A DNA stretch of 64,000 bases, taken from assembly GCA_023213315.1 (NCBI GenBank), contig JAKCPI010031750.1, positions 86,694-150,693 of the forward strand, given 5' to 3'. Position 1 is the stretch's first letter. Every line of letters starts with the position of its first letter. Positions 20,951 to 31,597 of the stretch are shown one piece after another. Position numbers and translations under genes: made by a program. The DNA comes from Euborellia annulipes. Its lineage: Eukaryota > Arthropoda > Insecta > Dermaptera > Anisolabididae. The notes under the pieces were generated by a model. That model was given only the letters and a program-made list of their open reading frames with translations, did no database searches and was not told the DNA's origin.

Positions 20951-22450
20951 TCAAAATTCGAGAAATCGCAATCAGCTCTGTTAATTAAATATCTAATTTC
21001 AGATTATTAGTGCGAAGCAGATTCACTTAAATTCTTTGGACATGGGTACAATAGCTCTGTTCCCATTAATGTGACGTGCAATTTTCTCCCTAATTAACAA
21101 CACCCCTAATTTGTTCCATAACTATTAAGTATTCCCGTAACAACGTGAACTCGACGGATTTGGACTCTATGATCAACTGTGAGTCCAATGGTGATAATTG
21201 TTTCGAAACATGCGGTCCCCCCTAAAACCCCCCTCAAAATTCGAGAAATCGCAATCAGCTCTGTTAATTAAATATCTAATTTCAGATTTAATTAGTGGGT
21301 CAGATTCAGAATTAAATTTGATTTTTGGACGCTTATGGGCTACACAATAGCTCTGTTATTTCAATCGTGACGTGGCATTTTCTCCCTCAATTGCAGGTTA
21401 TTTGGAAAGCTGGATGAGCTATCAGAAAGAGCAGAATCTCCTCTAAAGTTTGCGCCCATAATCATCGCGCTAGGTCATTCCGTTGCGGAGATATTCAAGA
21501 AACAGTTTTATCATTTATCTGCTTCGCAATAAAAAAAAAAAATTTTCATCAAAAACGTGAACTCGACGGATTTGGACTCTATGACCAACCGTGAGTCCAA
21601 TGGTGATAATTATTTCGAAACATGCGGTCCCCCCTAAAACCCCCCCCCTCAAAATTCGAGAAATCGCAATCAGCTCTGTTAATTAAATATCTAATTTCAG
21701 ATTTAATTAGTGGGTCAGATTCAGAATTAAATTTGATTTTTGGACGCTTATGGGCTACACAATAGCTCTGTTATTTCAATCGTGACGTGGCATTTTCTCC
21801 CTCAATTGCAGGTTATTTGGAAAGCTGGATGAGCTATCAGAAAGAGCAGAATCTCCTCTAAAGTTTGCGCCCATAATCATCGCGCTAGGTCATTCCGTTG
21901 CGGAGATATTCAAGAAACAGTTTTATCATTTATCTGCTTCGCAATAAAAAAAAAATTTTCATCAAAAACGTGAACTCGACGGATTTGGACTCTATGATCA
22001 ACCGTGAGTCCAATGGTGATAATTATTTCGAAACATGCGGTCCCCCCTAAAACCCCCCCCTCAAAATTCGAGAAATCGCAATCAGCTCTGTTAATTAAAT
22101 ATCTAATTTCAGATTTAATTAGTGGGTCAGATTCAGAATTAAATTTGATTTTTGGACGCTTATGGGCTACACAATAGCTCTGTTATTTCAATCGTGACGT
22201 GGCATTTTCTCCCTCAATTGCAGGTTATTTGGAAAGCTGGATGAGCTATCAGAAAGAGCAGAATCTCCTCTAAAGTTTGCGCCCATAATCATCGCGCTAG
22301 GTCATTCCGTTGCGGAGATATTCAAGAAACAGTTTTATCATTTATCTGCTTCGCAATAAAAAAAAAAATTTTCATCAAAAACGTGAACTCGACGGATTTG
22401 GACTCTATGACCAACCGTGAGTCCAATGGTGATAATTATTTCGAAACATG
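20951..22450 (+). repeat. ~413-bp tandem satellite, about 3.5 units
   Basis: Units start at TCAAAATTCGAGAAATCGCA: 20951 (divergent, 283 bp), 21234, 21649 and 22061; the last stops at about 22450 before completing. The last three are almost identical, differing mainly in C and A run lengths and single bases. Each contains GAACTCGACGGATTTGGACT, GTCATTCCGTTGCGGAGATA and AAAGAGCAGAATCTCCTCTA. No long frame runs through the unit. Confidence 0.93.
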
Positions 22451-23062
22451 TAATCCATTCTTTTGGACACCAAATATATGTTGACACGAAAAATGTGAAT
22501 TTTAAAATGTAAAATTTATAAATATAGAAAAATATTTATATTTTGTTATCATGAGAACCATGGATCCTATGTTTCTATGAAGTACAAGAGTAATGTGTGC
22601 TTCAAAATATTTTAAGGGCAAAATGAGAATATACATTTCAAAGATCATCTAAAAAAAATTTGATTTATGAATTTTAATCAAAATCGTTAGAACGAATTTT
22701 GAGAAAATCGAAAATAAAAAAAACTGAAAAAGTACATCAGTAAAGTACTAGTACTTTTTGGCCGATTTTATTCTAAAGCTTCGTGTCACGTGCCAGGGGG
22801 GGTACTTTAATTAAATATAAAATTTCAACCTCCTAGCTCTTTTCGTTATTGAGATATTTTGTTCACAAAACACACCCATTCCCACCCCCGCCCCACCCCC
22901 CACCGAGGCAGACAATGTTGCATAAACCATTTTTTGGACTCAGGGGATCTCAAAACGTGTATATCCATCAAAATCTCGACATCAAATTTATTACATGAAA
23001 TCAAATATTTTCTATATATATATAATTTTTATTTTTATGTATAGGTAAGAGAAAGTAAAAAT
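22450..23062 (-). mobile_element. Repeat C copy, minus strand
   Basis: Begins in the 3' part (AAATATATGTTGACACGAAA, ATATTTATATTTTGTTATCA), passes AGTAAAGTACTAGTACTTTT, CCTCCTAGCTCTTTTCG and GGACTCAGGGGATCTC, and ends GGTAAGAGAAAGTAAAAA. The CTGGTGTGAC hairpin is lost at the satellite junction. Confidence 0.8.
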
Positions 23063-23660
23063 GGATTTTCGCGGTTTTCTCTGAAACCGTTAGCTGTACA
23101 TAAAAAACTGATAAATGTTATTATGTGCATTTTTTATAGATCTACAACTTTTATATAACACCCTTTTGTATATAATTTATATTTAACAAGATAAATAAAT
23201 AAAATGAATATTTTTTGATTTTTTTTTCCATTTTCAGGGCCTTTGGGGCACTCTTTCCCCTTATCCGATTGAGCTGAAATTTTACACAGGTTATTTTTTT
23301 TGGCAATGGCACCAAACTAGTGGGTAGCGTCAAAAAAATCCCAAAAAAAATTTTTCCCCAGTAGTAGCTAGAGCCACCCTAATGGTACATACATCGTACA
23401 TATTTATCTTATGTTTAATATACTCCCACCCGCAGAACTGCGCCAAAGAGCATCCTTGATACTTGTATGTCTCATTTGTTTTAATTTGCTCATGTTTTAT
23501 AAAGGGAAAATTTAAAAAAAAACCCTCATAAAAAATAAAAACAAGTTTCTATTCCAATCCCATTGAGTGCGCGCGTCTAAGAATTTTATCCCTCAGAGAC
23601 TCGACACCAAGACCTACACTGATTTCTTGATTATTGATCCCAGGATAAATAAATAAATTA
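23063..23660. other. No gene recognised
   Basis: 23240-23390 is less AT-rich (CTTATCCGATTGAGCTGAAA; CTAGAGCCACCCTAATGG) and may be a decayed transposon terminus, but no partner end is visible in the window. Confidence 0.35.
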
Positions 23661-23682
23661 AAATCAATTATCCCACCCAATG

Positions 23683-23895
23683 CAACATATTCACGGAACA
23701 CAAGAGAGGCATCTTCCCAGCATCCCTATGCTGTTCAGATCACGACTAACAGAACAAAACAATTTCATTCTTCCTTTGTCCCCATGACCTCCCGTGATTG
23801 GAACAAGCTCCCTGCGTCTATCTTCCCCAAAACCTACAATCTTCAGACTTTCAAGTCTAACCTCAACAGGCATCTTCTCAGTTCCCGCAGTTGAG
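23683..23895 (+). pseudogene. C-terminal end of a LINE reverse-transcriptase ORF2
   Basis: One plus-strand frame reads without a stop to TGA at 23893-23895. It includes NRTKQFHSSFVPMTSRDWNK and continues with LP, a K/T-rich linker and FKSNLNRHLL before the stop. The RTK-F--SF-P----WN-LP and final FKS-L pattern is the conserved extreme C terminus of jockey/CR1/I-type LINE polyproteins, downstream of the reverse-transcriptase domain. The polymerase domain and endonuclease are absent, so this is a dead fragment. The antisense 60-codon frame at 23691-23873 is its shadow. Clade assignment is not possible from this much sequence. Confidence 0.78.
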
Positions 23896-23960
23896 TTTCC
23901 CCTTTATGCTTCTCCTTTTGTTTTTATTTTCTTCCTGGCTGCATGTGACTATTGGTCATT

Positions 23961-23980
23961 ATAGGTCTTCGGACCTTATG
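23961..23980 (+). other. LINE 3' UTR hairpin with UUCG loop
   Basis: AGGTC-TTCG-GACCT forms a 5-bp stem with a stable UUCG tetraloop about 15 bases before the poly-A tail. Stem-loops at this place are known recognition elements for the reverse transcriptase in some LINE clades. Confidence 0.5.
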
Positions 23981-24018
23981 CACCCATTCCAAAAAAAAAA
24001 AATAAATAAATAAATAAA

Positions 24019-24445
24019 AACTTTCTCTTTCTATACTGTGTATATATTAATAGAAAGTAAAAATCATATCGATTCATTTCACCTTTCCACTCGAAACTAA
24101 AATAAAGTTCTGTAGCCTGTGTTCGTAAAATAAATAAACGAATCAGAAAAGGTTATATTGACTTTTTTTTTATAGGCAAATACGAGGGGGTTAATTAATA
24201 ATTTAATTAATTTATTATTTAAATTTTTGCAGCAAAATCTCGTAATTAAATTAAAAGGATTTTTCTAAATTAATTTTTTTTACTAGGATTTGAATTAATA
24301 TCCAAAAAAAAAAAAAAAAAAAAAACATTGTTTTATTTTAAACATAAATTTAAAAGCTTTTTGAAATTATTAAATTACGTTTGCTTAAGTTTGGTATAGG
24401 GAGATCTATAAGCAATAAAATATTTTTTTTTATATCAGTTATATA
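24019..24445. other. AT-rich stretch, no gene
   Basis: A run of about 20 A near 24310 and general AT richness; possible C edge at 24020-24060 (TATATTAATAGAAAGTAAAA). Confidence 0.4.
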
Positions 24446-24742
24446 CTAGCCGCACCGCCCGCCTTGGGACCCTTGTCTTTGCTTAATCATGGCATTCAAT
24501 TTATTGAATATATAATTCGCTAATGTCCGTCTCTCTGTCTGCCACGCTCTATATGACCAACTTCCCGTTGAAATTTTGAAATCAAATTTTATATGCTTAA
24601 AGAGAACCTTCTAGAGATTACAGGAATATTATTTTCCTCCCGAAATTCCTATAACTTTTTGAGTTACTAATTACTAAAGTTACGATTTCTCTTATAGGAA
24701 ATGTATGAGAAAACATTTATGTATTTTTCTATGAATTAAACA
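24446..24742. mobile_element. Helitron-like ends, back to back
   Basis: 24446-24475 is a minus-strand 3' end (ACTAGCCGCACCGCCCGCC). 24505-24742 is a plus-strand 5' part (ATATAATTCGCTAATGTCCG, CCCGAAATTCCTATAACTTT). The two partial copies face away from each other with about 30 bp between. Confidence 0.6.
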
Positions 24743-25089
24743 GGCAAAACATTTTGATGATTTTTGTGTAGGAATCAAATTACATACCCGAGTCGAAATC
24801 GAACGCCTGGTTTGAGTCTACAAAACCTCAGAATCTAATTGTTGTCTAAGTAGACTTAACAGAATCAAACTAGGATTTGAAAGCATGGTTTCTATGGAAA
24901 TTTGATAGTCTGGTTTGGTTCTAACAAGTCTACTATATGTCCCTTTTTGACAAGTTTAGACTCAGACCAGGTATTCAAAATACTAGTTTAAGTCTACCAG
25001 ATCTACTATTACGACTAGCAGTATTGAATGCTGGAATCCTAGTTTAGGCCTATGAATTCTCATTTAAAATTTGTTTATATACATATATA

Positions 25090-25340
25090 CAGAGTGACAA
25101 AAAAGTTCTGATAATTTTGTTAGATTAGCAAAGAGGGTATGCTTGTTTTTGGCAATGAGAAAAATAACTTTTTAGAGTGTTTTTCTTCAAATATTTCGAA
25201 GTCATTAAATAGCACTTCACCGCTGATGAAGAAGTCCTATTAAAATGCCATCGAAATATTTGAAGAAAACACTCAAAAGTTATTTTTTCTCATTGCCAAA
25301 AACAAGCATATCTTGCTAATTTATACAACTTGGCACTCCA
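25090..25340 (+). mobile_element. Palindrome with hammerhead-like core
   Basis: Arms: TGCTTGTTTTTGGCAATGAG near 25140 pairs with CTCATTGCCAAAAACAAGCA near 25295, and CTTCAAATATTTCGA pairs with TCGAAATATTTGAAG. In the spacer, CTGATGA (25223-25229) precedes GAAAT (25253-25257). CTTC before the core can pair with GAAG after it. Stem II is poor. Confidence 0.55.
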
Positions 25341-25354
25341 CATTCCGAAATTTT

Positions 25355-25520
25355 TTACTTTTCTCTTACATCTATATATGTTAATATATATAGAGAGAAA
25401 GTATTGGATTCATGTCAAAAATTTGATGTCGAGATTTTGATGGATCTTCACGTTTTGAGGTCCCCTGAATCCAAAAAAGTGGTTTTCGCGACATGGTCTG
25501 TTTTTTTGATGTTTTGATGG
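25355..25520 (+). mobile_element. Repeat C, 5' end
   Basis: TTTACTTTTCTCTTACATC, GAGAGAAAGTATTGGATTCA, GATTTTGATGGATCTTCACG, GTTTTGAGGTCCCCTGAATC and CGCGACATGGTCTG; then the GATGGATCTTCACG stretch is repeated and homology ends. Confidence 0.78.
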
Positions 25521-26894
25521 ATCTTCACGTTTTGCTCTTCATTTCGCTACAATTAAATTCTTAAATAAAAAGGAAAATCAAATTATTCTTTAATAAAAAG
25601 TAATATTTTTTGTTTAAAATATCAATTTTCTTTAATTCGAGAATAAGTTAACATATCTTTAAAAAAATTTAAAAACGTCAATCTGCCTCTTCGTGTCGAT
25701 TCCAATATTTCTGGAGATTCATTACTGAAATTATTTTAAAGAAAATATGGATGTAAAAATAAGTTTTCCATCTCTAAAATAAATCACATTTAATTTTTAT
25801 CTTGACTGTATATGTAGGCCTATACCATCAGCTATCACATGTGGGAAAATATTTTCTTTCCAGTAAGAACTTCTTTTGCCCTCTCTGGAAATGTGAAAAA
25901 TATATAAATTAATTTTATAAATTTATAATCTTTTTTAATTTGTCTTCTTACCTTTCAAACATGACATGAATGGCCAATGTCAGGGGCGTATATAGAAATT
26001 TTTTTTCCTTGTATTCATTTATTAAAATTAAAGTGGCTTCTTCAGGCCAATGTGTTTTTACAACTAAAATTTATACATGAATATAATTGAAAAAATTAAA
26101 TAGAATATAAGATTACATCTATATAAAAAAAAAATAAAAATAAAAAATAACAGCTAACCTTATCATTTTTAGTTTTGGCTTGTTTTTATAACGTTGACCC
26201 TTAAATAAATAAAAATAATTAATAATAATAAAGAAAATTAATGAAAAAAAATGAAAATAAAACTTAAAACTTACTTCTTTTATCGATAATAAATCCAAAT
26301 ATCCAAGGAATGAAAGAAAATGAAAGGTGGTCATCTACTAAAGCTTTGAGCGCTGAGATCGCACTGTTTTTAATTTTTGCCCTGAGAGGATTAGAAGATT
26401 AAAACCAGTACTTCCAGAGTCAAAATCGAACGCCTGGCTTGAACCTTCTAGTCCTCACATTGAAGACTGCAAGGTTGTCAAGCCAGGCGTTCAAGTACTG
26501 GTTTGAACCTTCAAATTCTCCTGGTAGGTTTAGTAGGCTTTAACCAAATTTTAATACTATCAAATAACGAAGGGTTGAGGACTAAAAAAGGTTCAAACCA
26601 GGCGTTCAAGTACTGGTTTGAATCTTGCTTCTCCGTAGGGTAGAATCAGTAGGCTTTCAGCAAAATTGTAAATAAATAACATCCTATCAAATAACAAGGG
26701 AATTCAGGACTTTAGGGAGGTTCAAACCAGGGCGTTCGGATTTCGACTCGGGTAAACAAAAATATTCTAAATTTAATCTTTGCAAAAATCGTTTACAATT
26801 GTATTGTAATTTTCGAAAGCCTTGTGAAAATTAGAGTGAGAATTGATGGTAATTTTAGAAAGCAATTTGACATGAGGGGAAAAAAACTTGTCTC

Positions 26895-26990
26895 TTGAAG
26901 GATTTGAACCTCGAGCTTTTGGTCTTGCATCCATTCATATAAATAGAACTTGTACGACGCCTTTACCATCTCGACTGACTTTGCTATAGA
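26895..26990 (-). repeat. tRNA-Leu/Ser-like sequence
   Basis: Minus strand: GTCGAGATGGTAAAGGCG (A-box region) and GAGGTTCAAATCCTTC (B box), with a long variable region. No acceptor pairing. A tRNA-derived pseudogene or SINE head between two F MITEs. Confidence 0.45.
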
Positions 26991-27404
26991 AGACCATACT
27001 TATTTAAGCTACTTAATTTGACATATTTATTAATCCTAAACTGTAAAAAAAACTTGATTTTAGAGCGTGTTTTGGAATACCGAATTCACAAATTTCCTTG
27101 TAAATGATAACTTGACTATGCATTTTTCTACTAAATTTACAAATTTATAAGTTCGAATACAACAAGAAAACAATTTAAAATTAGCAATTTTCTTCAAAAA
27201 TAGAGTATATATTGTAATTTTACCATACAATGTATAGTAATTTTGTTGTAATAATTTAGTTAGAATTATAACAGCAAATATATTGTAATTTTATAAAGCA
27301 GTTTGGGATTAATAGAACCATGACAAATTGGTGAGGGGGGCAATATGTCTTTTATTTCATTTATTTTTAAAAATAAAATCTTTTTAAATTAAATAAAACA
27401 TTGT

Positions 27405-27800
27405 GTGGTTTTATGAAACCACGATGCAAGCGAAACTTTTTTCGGATCGTGAAGCGTTTAAGTGAAAATTTTCAGAAAATTATTCAATTAAGGGTATTAA
27501 AATCGCGTTTTTAATCTGAATTTCCATAACAATGAAAAATGGGAAACCAATAGACGCATGTTAAAAACTGAGAACTATATTTTTTTAGTAATTGAAGAAG
27601 ATTTGAATCATTTTAAATTATTTTAAAAATTATATTTTATCAATTTAAAGAAATTAAATCTCCCAATTATTTTTTTATAATTCGTCATATATATTAAATT
27701 TCAAACTTCCCTATTTTTGGTCGTCCGCTGTTTTTTGTGACGTCAAGGGAACAAGTGTTGTTGAGCGGATGTCATGGATTGTAACGCGACATGGTGATAA
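27405..27800 (-). repeat. Repeat G, third copy
   Basis: GTGGTTTTATGAAACCAC hairpin, AAAATCGCGTTTTTAATCTG, GACGCATGTTAAAAACTGAG, ATAATTCGTCATATATATTA, a decayed GTGACGTCAAGG and GTAACGCGACATGGTGATAA. Same order as 13773-14090. Confidence 0.6.
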
Positions 27801-28283
27801 GAAACCAAAAAATTGTATCGATATACAAAAGTTTCTATTTTAAAAAAATTAAAAAAAATAAGAAATTCATTTTTTTAACAAAAATATTTAAATAATATAA
27901 TATATAGACCCTATTGTATTTCTAATTCCTAAAAACCCTTTAGGAATTTCAAATAATAAAATTTAGATAACATGAAAACTTGAGACTATCCTTCGAAAAA
28001 ATAAAAATAAAGAAAATTAAAAACATTTCCTTCAAATACAAAAAAGTAAATGTGAAAAAATAATATACAGATTTTATCATTATTTAAGTTATATTATAGT
28101 AGTGTTGGGTAGCGAGGATGCAGTCAAAGAGGTTTTGGACCAAAGAAAAACACCAATTCCAGTAATATGACGTTTCATTAATAGGACTAATAGGAACTGT
28201 TTATCGGTGGCAAAATCTTGTAAAAAATTTTTACCCAAAACGTTGTGTAATGAACCTCTAATCGGTAAAACCGGTTTTTTTTT
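27801..28283. other. AT-rich stretch, no gene
   Basis: No feature seen apart from GATGCAGTCAAAGAGG near 28116; leads into the GC-rich minisatellite. Confidence 0.35.
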
Positions 28284-28765
28284 TGAAAGTCGGTAAAAAC
28301 TATTTTTCGGACGGGAAAAAATTCGGTTCCGCGAAAATGTTCCGCATTTGGCAAAAAATTTTGGTTCCGCGAAAAAACAAAAAATGTGCTGCGGCGGCAA
28401 ACTTTGTTCCGCGCGGCAAATTGGCGTCTCTGCAAAAAGCGGTAAAAATATTTTTGTTGGACTGGTGGATTTTTTGGTTCCGCGAAAAACAAAATGTGCC
28501 GCGGCGGCAAACTTTGTTCCGCGGCGAAAAAAAATTGCGCCCTGAAAAAAGGTAAATATTTTTCTAACAAGAAAAAAATTCCGGTTCCGCGAAAAAAACG
28601 CCGCGGCGACAAAGGCAAAAATGGCGTCTCAAAAAAAAGGTAAAATATTTTTTCGGACGGGGAAAATTTTGGTTCCTCGGGAAAAAAAATGCGGCGGCAA
28701 CTTTGGTCCGCGGCGACAAATTTCTGTGCCGCGGGCGGTAAAAAATTTTTACCGATCAATTTTCA
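28284..28765 (+). repeat. GC-rich minisatellite-like array, ~4.5 degenerate units
   Basis: Units begin GGTAAAAA at about 28289, 28441, 28550, 28638 and 28736. Each contains GGTTCCGCGAAAA followed by GCGGCGGCAAACTTTGTTCC and often GGCGTCTC. Unit length falls from ~150 to ~90 bp. Local GC and CpG are far above the surroundings. The antisense 190-codon frame (28187-28759), the longest in the window, is a translation of the array with F, P and R-rich repeats and no domain. Confidence 0.8.
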
Positions 28766-29800
28766 TAAAAACTGTTTTTTTCATTATCAAGAGGCCGTAA
28801 TGAAAATCCATTACCGTCCAGCCCAGTTTCGACGAAAATTTTATTTGCCATCTTCAGAAGTCGTTCCAGAATTTTCCATGTTTTTTTTTTTTGGGGGGGG
28901 CCCTCAGCCCCCTTCCCTATTTACCCCTCTGATTTCAGTCACGTATATTTTTTAATATGCCGAAATACCGGATAATAGTTAAGAAATAAATGCTCCCTAG
29001 ATTAAATAAATATTTTTCGAGAATTGAACAGATTTGCCCATACAAAATTATCATATCTAAATCGAAATATCTAAATTATTATATTTATTATTTTTAGTAA
29101 AATAAATTCATCTGTTCATTATTATTTATAGGTATTATTAATAATCCCCTTTCCATCCCGTGGCCATAAAGTTAGATATTTTGATAAATATCATTAGTGA
29201 TAATCTAAAAACCAAGGAGAGTGGGTTCAGACCAATGAATTTATTTAAATCATTTTGATATCAATTGGAATAAATAAATATGCCCCGACTCCAATATACA
29301 ATATATCGTAATTAAGTCAATAGGACTTAAGATGCCGAATTAGACTTGGGAAAAAAATAAATAAAAAAAATATAAACACGTATATTATAAATGACTAGCA
29401 GAAATAGCGAGTAAAAGCTTTACCAGCGTCACTTGGCCTTTTTCTTAAGGGAGAGGGAGGGACAAATCTAATTTCCGGCTTGTCACCCTCGTCTTAACTT
29501 CGATGCTCTTATGCGATCAGCCCAATCTTCCTTTCAAAATGGCTCGATGACATTCTTAAGTTAATCCTTGGTGGAATCTTTGCCCTTTTTTCATTTCATC
29601 CGGACTTGCCCCTAATCTTAGGCTTATATAAAACTAAGAAGGAATTCATAAGAAATTCTCTAGTTTCTCTAGTATACACAAAATATTATCTGTCCACTTA
29701 AGAGAATTCTCCTAATCTGTTTTTAATGAATCTCAATTCAATATGCATCTATTTATCATATGATATTAAAACCTGTATGAAATCCTTATTAAGCTGAAAG
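28766..29800. other. No gene recognised
   Basis: A G/C-run patch (28890-28925) resembles a D terminus but lacks a partner. The rest is AT-rich and appears unique. Confidence 0.4.
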
Positions 29801-29939
29801 GAAGGGGAGAAGCAGCCAAAGAGAAAAGATTTGGAATGCTTAACAATATTCCGGAGACATTTCGGTGCATTTGTTTAAACGTCTCCGGAATATTGTTACG
29901 CATTCCAAATCTTTCTCTTTGGCTGCCTCTGCCCTTCTC
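29801..29939. repeat. Long hairpin, 58-bp arms, 22-nt loop
   Basis: Left arm 29801-29858, right arm 29881-29939. Pairing runs through AGCAGCCAAAGAG / CTCTTTGGCTGC and AACAATATTCCGGAGAC / GTCTCCGGAATATTGTT with few mismatches. On the minus strand GAAAT is followed by GTC and TCCGG, like the 3' half of a hammerhead, but no CTGANGA precedes it. Confidence 0.85.
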
Positions 29940-31011
29940 TACATTATCATCACAGCCACCACTTCTTCCTTATAAAGCATTTGTAAACCTTGAATGGGGG
30001 GGGGGATCTTATGACACAATAGTAAATCTTTAAAATAAAATTTTTTACTGTTTTATTTTCATGAAATGAGGGTGCTTTTTATCAACAAGAGCCATAGTAG
30101 GGCTAATTAATCTTGTTGATGATATTTTAAATTAATTGATTCACATTAACCTAGACAATAATTTGTTTGAAAGAGATGCATAAATTCTTTTTTGAAAGAT
30201 TTATTTTTATTTTTTTTATTTACTTTATCATAAGTACACATCAATTGTGTCTATAGAATACAAATAGAAATATCTATAAATAAATAAAATTCTAAAAAGT
30301 TCTCTTTTATAAATTATAATGCAAAATTTCCTTTAAACCCTTTAAAAATAAAACTGCTCATTTAAATTTCAATATTGATTTTACTAAAACATCTCAAAAT
30401 TATTCTTACATAAAAACTTTATCATCGATCTCCATGAGTGCAAAAAAAGAGAATTCTTTTTTTACTTAATAATAAATATGCGACATATTGTGACACCTAT
30501 GAAAAAAAAAACGATATTGACTTATACATGTATGATTTATGATGTTAAAGGATATCGGTAAAAAGGAAACATTTAAAATTCAAAAATAATAATAATAATA
30601 ATAATAATATTGTACATAATATAGGGCCTACGATATAAATCTAGATACGGAAAAGGAAGGAAATGATTAGAGCAAGTTTGAGAAACTTTTTATTGCCTTT
30701 TATCTATAAAGGTTGGTACTAAAATAATAGTCTAAATTTAATTAGCCTCTTGAAGAACCCTTCAAGGGTGATCATCTACCTGTTATCAGCATCCATAAGT
30801 CTTAAGATTATTCCCTTTATATCTTATTAAGACATTTTCGGAAATAGAATTTTATAAAGAGATTTAAACTTTTCTTTGCAATTATATGAACATAAATGTT
30901 GCTTCGTAGGATTGTTGAGAAAATTCTTAAAGGACCTATTTTGAAATTTTAAAGAGAATTCAATTGAGTAACACATTTGATTTGATGAGACGATTAATAC
31001 AAACTGTAAAA
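29940..31011. other. AT-rich stretch, no gene
   Basis: Contains an AAT microsatellite (about 30586-30611). No repeat terminus or coding segment found. Confidence 0.4.
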
Positions 31012-31122
31012 AAAATGCATATCCATCAAAATCTCAACATCGAATTTTTGACATGATCGCAATACTTTCATTCTCTATATATTAATATATACTTATTGTA
31101 TATAGGTAAGAGAAAGTAAATA
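31012..31122 (-). mobile_element. Repeat C terminus
   Basis: ATCCATCAAAATCTCAACAT, CATTCTCTATATATTAATAT and GGTAAGAGAAAGTAAAT; the uninterrupted counterpart of the split copy at 879-1503. Confidence 0.75.
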
Positions 31123-31247
31123 GAGAGAATTACTGCCAACTACAAATTTAAATTTTAGGTTTACTAATTATGCAAATGAGTAGACTTTATCAGAGATTAA
31201 ATTAGTGCAATTAACTATTTATTCTTGCTTCTTTTGTCATTATTGAT

Positions 31248-31400
31248 TTTTTTTTTTTTTTAATTTTAATCTTTCCGGCATCTCAGGCCATATAGACTCT
31301 AAACCAGAGGTTCCCAACTCAATTTAACCCACGGACCACTTTTACACTTTAATTTTACCCGCGGACCACGTTAAAAATTGTTAAAATAAAGTATTTTTTC
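31248..31400. mobile_element. SINE tail fragment and solo hAT 5' end
   Basis: 31248-31301 is a minus-strand SINE tail piece (CTTTCCGGCATCTCAGGCCA). At 31304 CAGAGGTTCCCAACTC begins, with two CGGACCAC blocks further on, typical of Charlie-like hAT left ends. No right end is seen. Confidence 0.55.
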
Positions 31401-31597
31401 GGGGTTTCGGAGGGGGTGGGACCGCCTTTTTCGAAAAATTATCAACCACACGACTTACGGTTGCTCATAGATTCCAAATCCGTCGAGTTGATTTTTTTTT
31501 TTCTCTACCTTAAAAAGTTTTGCTTCAATATCTCCGCAACCAAATGAACTATCGCAACGATTATAAGCCCTGTTTTGAATTTTAAAGAGAAACGGTT

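Larger units (their letters stand above)
23661..24018 (+). mobile_element. LINE retrotransposon, 5'-truncated 3' end
   Basis: A coding remnant (23683-23895), a short 3' UTR and a poly-A tail with TAAA repeats (23991-24018). Only the last ~70 codons survive. Strong 5' truncation and the A tail are the usual signature of target-primed reverse transcription. Confidence 0.8.
24787..26752. mobile_element. 2-kb element with CCCGAGTCG termini and TA flanks
   Basis: Ends CCCGAGTCGAAATCGAACGC and GCGTTCGGATTTCGACTCGGG (near-perfect, one base insertion), TA on both sides (24785-24786, 26753-26754). The right 400 bp holds internal copies of CCAGGCGTTCAAGTACTGGT and GTTTGAACC in alternating orientation. 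It contains a hammerhead-like palindrome (25090-25340) and a C fragment (25355-25520). No transposase. The terminal CCCGAGT plus TA matches the palindrome at 61401-61639. Confidence 0.75.
24748..27310. mobile_element. Family F MITEs split by a 2-kb element
   Basis: 24748-24786 (ATTTTGATGATTTTTGTGTA) joins 26753-26880 (GCAAAAATCGTTTACAATTG) as a minus-strand F copy. A second, plus-strand F start lies at 27042 (CTGTAAAAAAAACTTG) and runs to about 27310. Between the two is a tRNA-like piece. Confidence 0.6.

Noticed and set aside
23691..23873. 60-codon antisense frame
   Set aside because: Shadow of the plus-strand LINE reverse-transcriptase tail, which has the recognisable pattern.
26895..26990. 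Functional tRNA-Leu gene (minus)
   Set aside because: A and B boxes are recognisable, but acceptor and T-stem pairing fail and there is no clean anticodon stem.
28187..28759. 190-codon antisense frame
   Set aside because: It is a translation of a degenerate GC-rich tandem array, low-complexity, with no domain and no start or splice context.
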